Below, in pieces: positions 59,454-64,000 of a stretch of 64,000 nt of DNA. The translations under genes were made by a program, and so were the position numbers. The stretch covers positions 357,074 to 421,073 of the forward strand of contig JAMWFC010000132.1 in NCBI GenBank assembly GCA_027475525.1. The letters are read 5' to 3'. Source of the DNA: Macrolepiota albuminosa (lineage: Eukaryota > Basidiomycota > Agaricomycetes > Agaricales > Agaricaceae). The number at the start of each line of letters is the position of its first letter. Positions within the stretch are counted from its first letter, which is position 1. Under the pieces are notes generated by a model. That model did no database searches and was not told where the DNA came from. It was given only the letters and a program-made list of their open reading frames with translations.

Positions 59454-60818
59454 AATCGGTTGTTCTCGATGCGCTTTATCATCAAATGTATTTAGATTTT
59501 TGTGTTTTATAATACTGCACTATGCTTCGTCAGGCTATGATTTGATAAACAATATGATTTTTTTCTTTTTCTTTTCTTTTTTGGTGGTTTTATTGTACAC
59601 TAGACGGTTAGCTTCTAGGGGGAAGAAGCATGTCTGCTTATTTCATCTCCAGGGAAGATTTGGAGTTTGTCAGAGTTTTGTGGCGGTGTTAAAAATCAAT
59701 TTGGATTGGCTTGAGATTGGGTGTTGATACGTCTGCCTCACTCGAGGCAGACAAAGAAAGAAGTAAGACCCCAGAATAAACCGCTGAAAACTGTAAGCAT
59801 ACGTCGAAAACTGTAGATGTGGGGCAACCTCACCTTGAAAAACACCCTGAAAGCCATGTAAAACGAGGACAAAACCAACCTGTAGATAAGCGCGCAGTGG
59901 GAGAAACAAGATCAAAGTTTGATTAGCACGGAGATAGCCGATGAGTGGCAGTGCCCAGCAAAAGATGAGATCTCGGATCACACTCCGAGATCAGTTTCTT
60001 AACCAGACTGACATCACCGGCTGCCAGAACCATCAAACCTCTGGCCAACACCAGAAACTCGACAAGAATTCGTCCTTGACTCATTAACGTGCCCTGCCAC
60101 CGCTACAAAACAATGAAAGGGGAACCGATAGAGGACAAAGATAACGTAGAAGTGAGGGGGAAAAGGGAATAACCAGGCGACGGAGGCAGGTTTAGCTGGA
60201 AAATGGGTAACCACACGCACCAAACGCCGGCAGAGGCAAAATCCAAGCACTCAGGCCTGGTAATCCAGTAACTGAATTCCTGGGAATGGCAACGTGACAA
60301 GCCAGCACCAAAAACATGCGAAATGCATGGTGGTCTGTGCGTCAGAGGGAGGGGTATAAAAAGAGCGGAGTTTCAGGAAGGCTGTGTAATCACTACGATT
60401 ACTACAGTGCAAAATGCTAAGAACCGACCTCTTGGCACTCGTAAATCCGAGAATGTTATAGCACATTGAAAATTTATTGAAAAAGTCCAAAAATCATCGG
60501 AATCGACGCGGATTTATGAGTGCTTTCGAGTGAACTCAATATTATTCCAAGATTCAGAGTTCTGAAAATTTTTGATACCCTAAATCTGGATTTTGGACCC
60601 TTAAGGGTCCTGATAACCTGAATTTCCTTATTTGGCATATCTAATCAGTAGATAAGGACACCAATATTTACTAAGATGGCAGTAATGATACTACTGAGGA
60701 TTATGGATTGTTTCGTTTGTACTGTGAAGAGCAGCTACATCCTGAGTAACTAGGTAATGCTGCAAGAAGGCGAGGCTTTTGTGCTTTTGGAATCTTGTTC
60801 TTCATTCATGTTCAGTGA
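59454..60818. other. Gene-free region
   Basis: Both strands were read. No frame above 105 codons and no recognisable motif. It contains a T-rich stretch at about 59560 and resembles decayed repeat-rich sequence. Confidence 0.5.
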
Positions 60819-61364
60819 TTACAGGTACAAGTAGTCGGTATTGATACTGACATGAGTTTCCTGGTCCATAACTCCTGATGCTTTGTAAGCAATATCTATC
60901 TCAAGATCTTCTCTCTCATTCTCATTCTCATCCTCAATTTCTGAAGCAGTATCCTGAAGTCCAGGTCCATCTACCAGTGAGAATGCAAAGCCAGAAATTG
61001 AGTTTTCATCATTAGAATCTGTTGTGTTCCTGGTGGGCTCAAAATCAGGATCTGTGACTTTGTCGATGGGATCATCTATGTATCTGGAGCCAAAACCTGA
61101 TCCTTCATTGGCCCTTTGCTGTTTTGCTTGCACCGTGCATTTTGTAGGCCTTGCCATCGCTATCTTTCCATGTCCATAGTTGTTTTTTTTTTTCAAAATC
61201 TGGATTTTGGTCACATGATAGGGGAAATTTTGGTCTTTTGTTTTTACACGTATTCTACCCATGTTTCTTCCTAAATTTTTTTCTCCCGGTCCAAAACTCA
61301 AAATTGACTCCGGCCCTGACAGGCCACTTCTAAGTGTTTTGCACTGTATAAGTATACTATGCAA
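60819..61364 (-). CDS. Orphan ORF, possibly transposon-associated
   Basis: A 181-codon minus-strand frame with an internal start at MARPTKCTVQAKQQRANEGS. It is followed by an acidic, low-complexity region (SEIEDENENEREDLEIDI). It ends in gene-poor, repeat-rich DNA. The MARPTK-type start and acidic linker resemble the N-termini of some fungal transposon-borne proteins, but no catalytic domain follows. It may be a fragment or a chance frame. Confidence 0.3.
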   Translation of the reverse strand: MHSILIQCKTLRSGLSGPESILSFGPGEKNLGRNMGRIRVKTKDQNFPYHVTKIQILKKKNNYGHGKIAMARPTKCTVQAKQQRANEGSGFGSRYIDDPIDKVTDPDFEPTRNTTDSNDENSISGFAFSLVDGPGLQDTASEIEDENENEREDLEIDIAYKASGVMDQETHVSINTDYLYL

Positions 61365-61869
61365 CCAGTATTGACAGTTGTTGTATCTAATTTGCTTTTG
61401 CTTCCATTCCGTCTTCTTTTATATCCGCCATCTAATCAGGGACAAGAATGTTCTTCCTTTCCCTTTCAACTCATATCATTCTTTCTGTGTTTTATGTACA
61501 TATGTCTTTTTGCTTCAGACTCACTCAAGAATATAGCGAGCTTCAATTGTCTGGCTGAGAGGTTGTTTAAGTAAGGACACAGTCTGGGCAAGCAATCAAC
61601 TTGCCACAGCTCAGAGTTCCCAGAAAGTGGACATCTTAGGCCAGCATCACTTAAACTGACTTTGGGTCTATTAAGTAGTAATACTATTTGAGCCTCAAAT
61701 CCAAGTGTGAATTAACATTCATTGCATTTCAATTAAAATCAATAAAGATTATAACTACACTACATTTACAAAGTGTGCATGCATGTGACTTAGCCCCATG
61801 AGCTTTTGTGAATTAATAAAGTTGTATTTAATCAAAGATTAGTTCAATTCCATTTGGACTACTTTACTG

Positions 61870-62724
61870 TAGTACTTGGTGTGAGTATTACTGATAGTTC
61901 TGGGGCTTGCTGGTGTAGAGTATGACTCTTAATTCACACTGACTTGATGACGAAGTTGATGTATTAATGTTTTGAGTGCAAATCCTAATCTTCCGGAATG
62001 CAGAGGGTTCTCAACAAACTCCAGCCTAAGTGATTCACTCCCTGGGAACCACCGAGCCTTTGCCTATCAATTGCCTGTCTATTCTCTACTAAACTTGGGC
62101 TATTTATACTGTTTTTCTGGTGCACAGACCATTATCTACACATGACCCTTTGTTGTAAACTCCCCAATCTCCGGAACATATTTGATAGTCCAATTTCCTT
62201 TTTGAGAGGCCTGTTTTGATGCACCCATTCCACCATTCAACTTCTTGTTCCATCATTCTTCCGGATGTCTCTGATTGCCACTTCCCCATTTGTTCGAGCT
62301 CTATTTAGCACGATCCCATTCATAGATCCTTCTTTCCCCTTTTGGTTGTGTCATTGTCAGATCTGATCTTTGATCCAGATCACCACAATTTGATCCTCAT
62401 AGATCCTTCTTTCCCCTTTTGGTTGTGTCATTGTCAGATCTGATCTTTGATCCAGATCACCACAATTTGATCCTATTTTGTCACTTCTGCCAGCTCCCAT
62501 GCTTCCCCTCCCCATTACAGTGGTTGGACTATTGTTGAGCTGATAGTTTGAGCCAGTCCCTGCCTGTTGTTCTGTACTTTTCTGTGTATTTATTGGGGTG
62601 TTTTTGGAGATATAATTTGTTGAGACTGCTACCAGGAGGCTTACAGTTTTCAGCCCATAATTAAATGTTTATTTTGACTTCTGGTGCATGGTGTGTCCCT
62701 GACTGCTGGTACAGCATCGTATCA
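61870..62724 (-). repeat. LTR-like arm, left copy (minus orientation)
   Basis: It is the reverse complement, with many substitutions, of the sequence from 63125 to the window end. On the minus strand it starts TGATACGATGCTGTACC at 62724. It contains a TATA-like TATAAATAG in the matching position (about 62098-62106) and extends at least to about 61870. It holds a 77-bp assembly duplication at 62320. Confidence 0.7.
62320..62474. repeat. 77-bp tandem duplication (probable assembly join 12)
   Basis: Exact period-77 duplication inside the left LTR-like arm. The right arm has a single copy of the corresponding region. Confidence 0.95.
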
Positions 62725-62819
62725 TCACCTAAATAAAACTTTACATTTTATATTAGTATGATTGGGAAAGTGGTTTGCAATCAGGTGAAAATCAATCTAT
62801 ATAAAATGGAATAACAAAC

Positions 62820-62935
62820 ATATGCTGACATCAGTAAGACATAAATGATGATAGAAGCTGAGTTACTAATACATATTTGGAGCTCCAACTGAACAAAGTG
62901 AGATTGGAATGGAGGCTAAGTTACTGAATTCACAA
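62820..62935 (+). mobile_element. Helitron 3'-end relic
   Basis: It matches, with substitutions, the segment upstream of the unit B and D hairpins: CAGTAAGACATAA, GATAGAAGCTGAGTTACTAA, TACATATTTGGAG, then CCAACTGAACAAAGTGAGATTGG in place of CCTAACCGAACGAAGTGAGGTTGG. The stem is decayed. It lies between the two inverted LTR arms. Confidence 0.65.
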
Positions 62936-63124
62936 TTAATGCAAGCATATCTGAAATAACAGATTATGCACCCTTTGAGCTCAATGAGGGGTACACGCCC
63001 TCCATGCTATGCAAAATTTGCATAGATATAGTAGTCTACTAAGAAGTGGTAGATTTTGCCAGGAAAGCCCTGGAAAATATTGCACAAGTGCACAATGCAA
63101 TATGCAGTTATTGAAACATGCCAC

Positions 63125-64000
63125 TGATACAATGCTGTACCAGCAGTCAGGGACACAACATGCACCAGAAGTCAAAATAAACATTTAATCATAAGGCTGA
63201 AAACTGTAAGCCTCCTGGTAGCAGTCTCAACAAATTATATCTCCAAAAACACCCCAATAAATACACAGACAGTACAGAACAAAGGGCAGGGACCAGCTCA
63301 AGCTATCAACTCAACAATAGTCCAACCACTGTTATGGGAAGGGGAAGCATGGGAGCTGGCAAAGGTGACAAAATAGGATCAAATTGTGATAATCTAGATC
63401 AAGATCTGATCTGACAATGCCCAATTTGATATAACTGAAAGGGGAAAGAAAAAGAAGCATGGAGGGATGTCAAAAGAGATGAATAGAATGGTGGCACATG
63501 CATTGAATGGAGGAAGGAAAGGATGAATGGAATGGTGGCACTGAAACATGCATCACCAAAATGGAAAATGGAACAACAAATTAGGTCAGGAATGCTGGGA
63601 GGTCAAGAGCAAAAAGTCATGTGATCTGGTGGTCTGTGCACTGGAAAATTAGTATAAATAGTCCAAGTAGAGTAGAGAATAACCAGGCATTTGATAGGCA
63701 AAGGCTCAGTGGTTCCCAGAGAGTGAGTCACCTAGACTAGAGTTTATTGAACACCTCTTATTGGAAGTCTATTAGTAGACAAAGGCTCAGTGGTTCCCAG
63801 GGAGTGAACTACTTAGGCTGGAGTTTATTGAGAATCTTCTTCTGCATTGCAGGATATTTATTCTGTGAAGCACTCAATACATCAACCTTATCATCAAGCA
63901 CCAGTGTGGATTAGAGATCACTTTCTAAGACTTCAAGAAAGCCCCAGAACTATCAGTACTACTTGCAACCAAGTACTACACCACCTATCATTGGCAGGAG
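63125..64000 (+). repeat. LTR-like arm, right copy (plus orientation)
   Basis: It starts TGATACAATGCTGTACC and includes a TATA motif, TATAAATAG (about 63652-63660). It runs to the window end. A shared GATAGGCAAAGGCTCAGTGG block and other blocks occur in reverse complement at 61900-62720. No coding capacity in view. A short imperfect duplication (CAAAGGCTCAGTGGTTCCCA) occurs twice, at 63701 and 63781. Confidence 0.7.

Overview
The window looks like a nuclear genome segment from a filamentous basidiomycete, most likely an Agaricomycete. The genes have many introns of about 45-60 bp with GT(A/G)NGT donors. A secreted AA9 lytic polysaccharide monooxygenase, a DUF4470-MYND protein and Crinkler/RHS-type NTPases are typical of mushroom-forming fungi. 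The transposons are Helitrons and LTR elements. I cannot name a genus.

Layout. 1-17.7 kb is a compact host block: tRNA-Arg (+), CDC7 kinase (-), tRNA-Arg (-), a membrane-anchored ubiquitin-specific protease (+), a small SH3/KOW-like protein (-, missed by simple ORF calling), a DUF1992/DNAJC28-type protein (-), an AA9 LPMO (-), an MDR oxidoreductase (-), the spliceosomal cyclophilin PPIL4 (+) and a BTB/POZ protein (+). 17.77-34.68 kb is a single Helitron insertion locus in which five related units lie head-to-tail. One is a nearly complete autonomous Helitron (Rep plus Pif1 helicase) whose reading frame is split by a solo LTR. Others carry only arrays of a 61-bp minisatellite. 36.8-39.0 kb is P5C dehydrogenase. 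39.3-40.5 kb is a Copia gag relic. 40.7-47.2 kb is a divergent pair of large P-loop NTPases with C-terminal nuclease-like regions (Crinkler/RHS effector class). 47.4-59.5 kb returns to host genes: DUF4470-MYND (-), cullin-1 (+), U5 snRNP 40 kDa WD40 protein (-) and an unrecognised conserved-looking protein (+). The last 4.5 kb is gene-poor and ends in two inverted LTRs flanking a Helitron relic.

How the genes relate. Several host genes serve the cell cycle and ubiquitin pathways (CDC7, CUL1, USP) or the spliceosome (PPIL4, SNRNP40). They are separate transcription units, not a cluster. The only obvious functional pair is the divergent NTPase-nuclease couple sharing a 450-bp promoter region.

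Technical warning. Twelve places carry an exact tandem duplication with a period of 77 bp. One identical period at unrelated loci points to unmerged contig overlaps from a k=77 de Bruijn assembly, not biology. These joins break the frames of the USP and BTB genes and of one Helitron copy, and several lie inside the Helitron array, so the array order needs long-read confirmation. A 100-N gap lies at 19941-20040.
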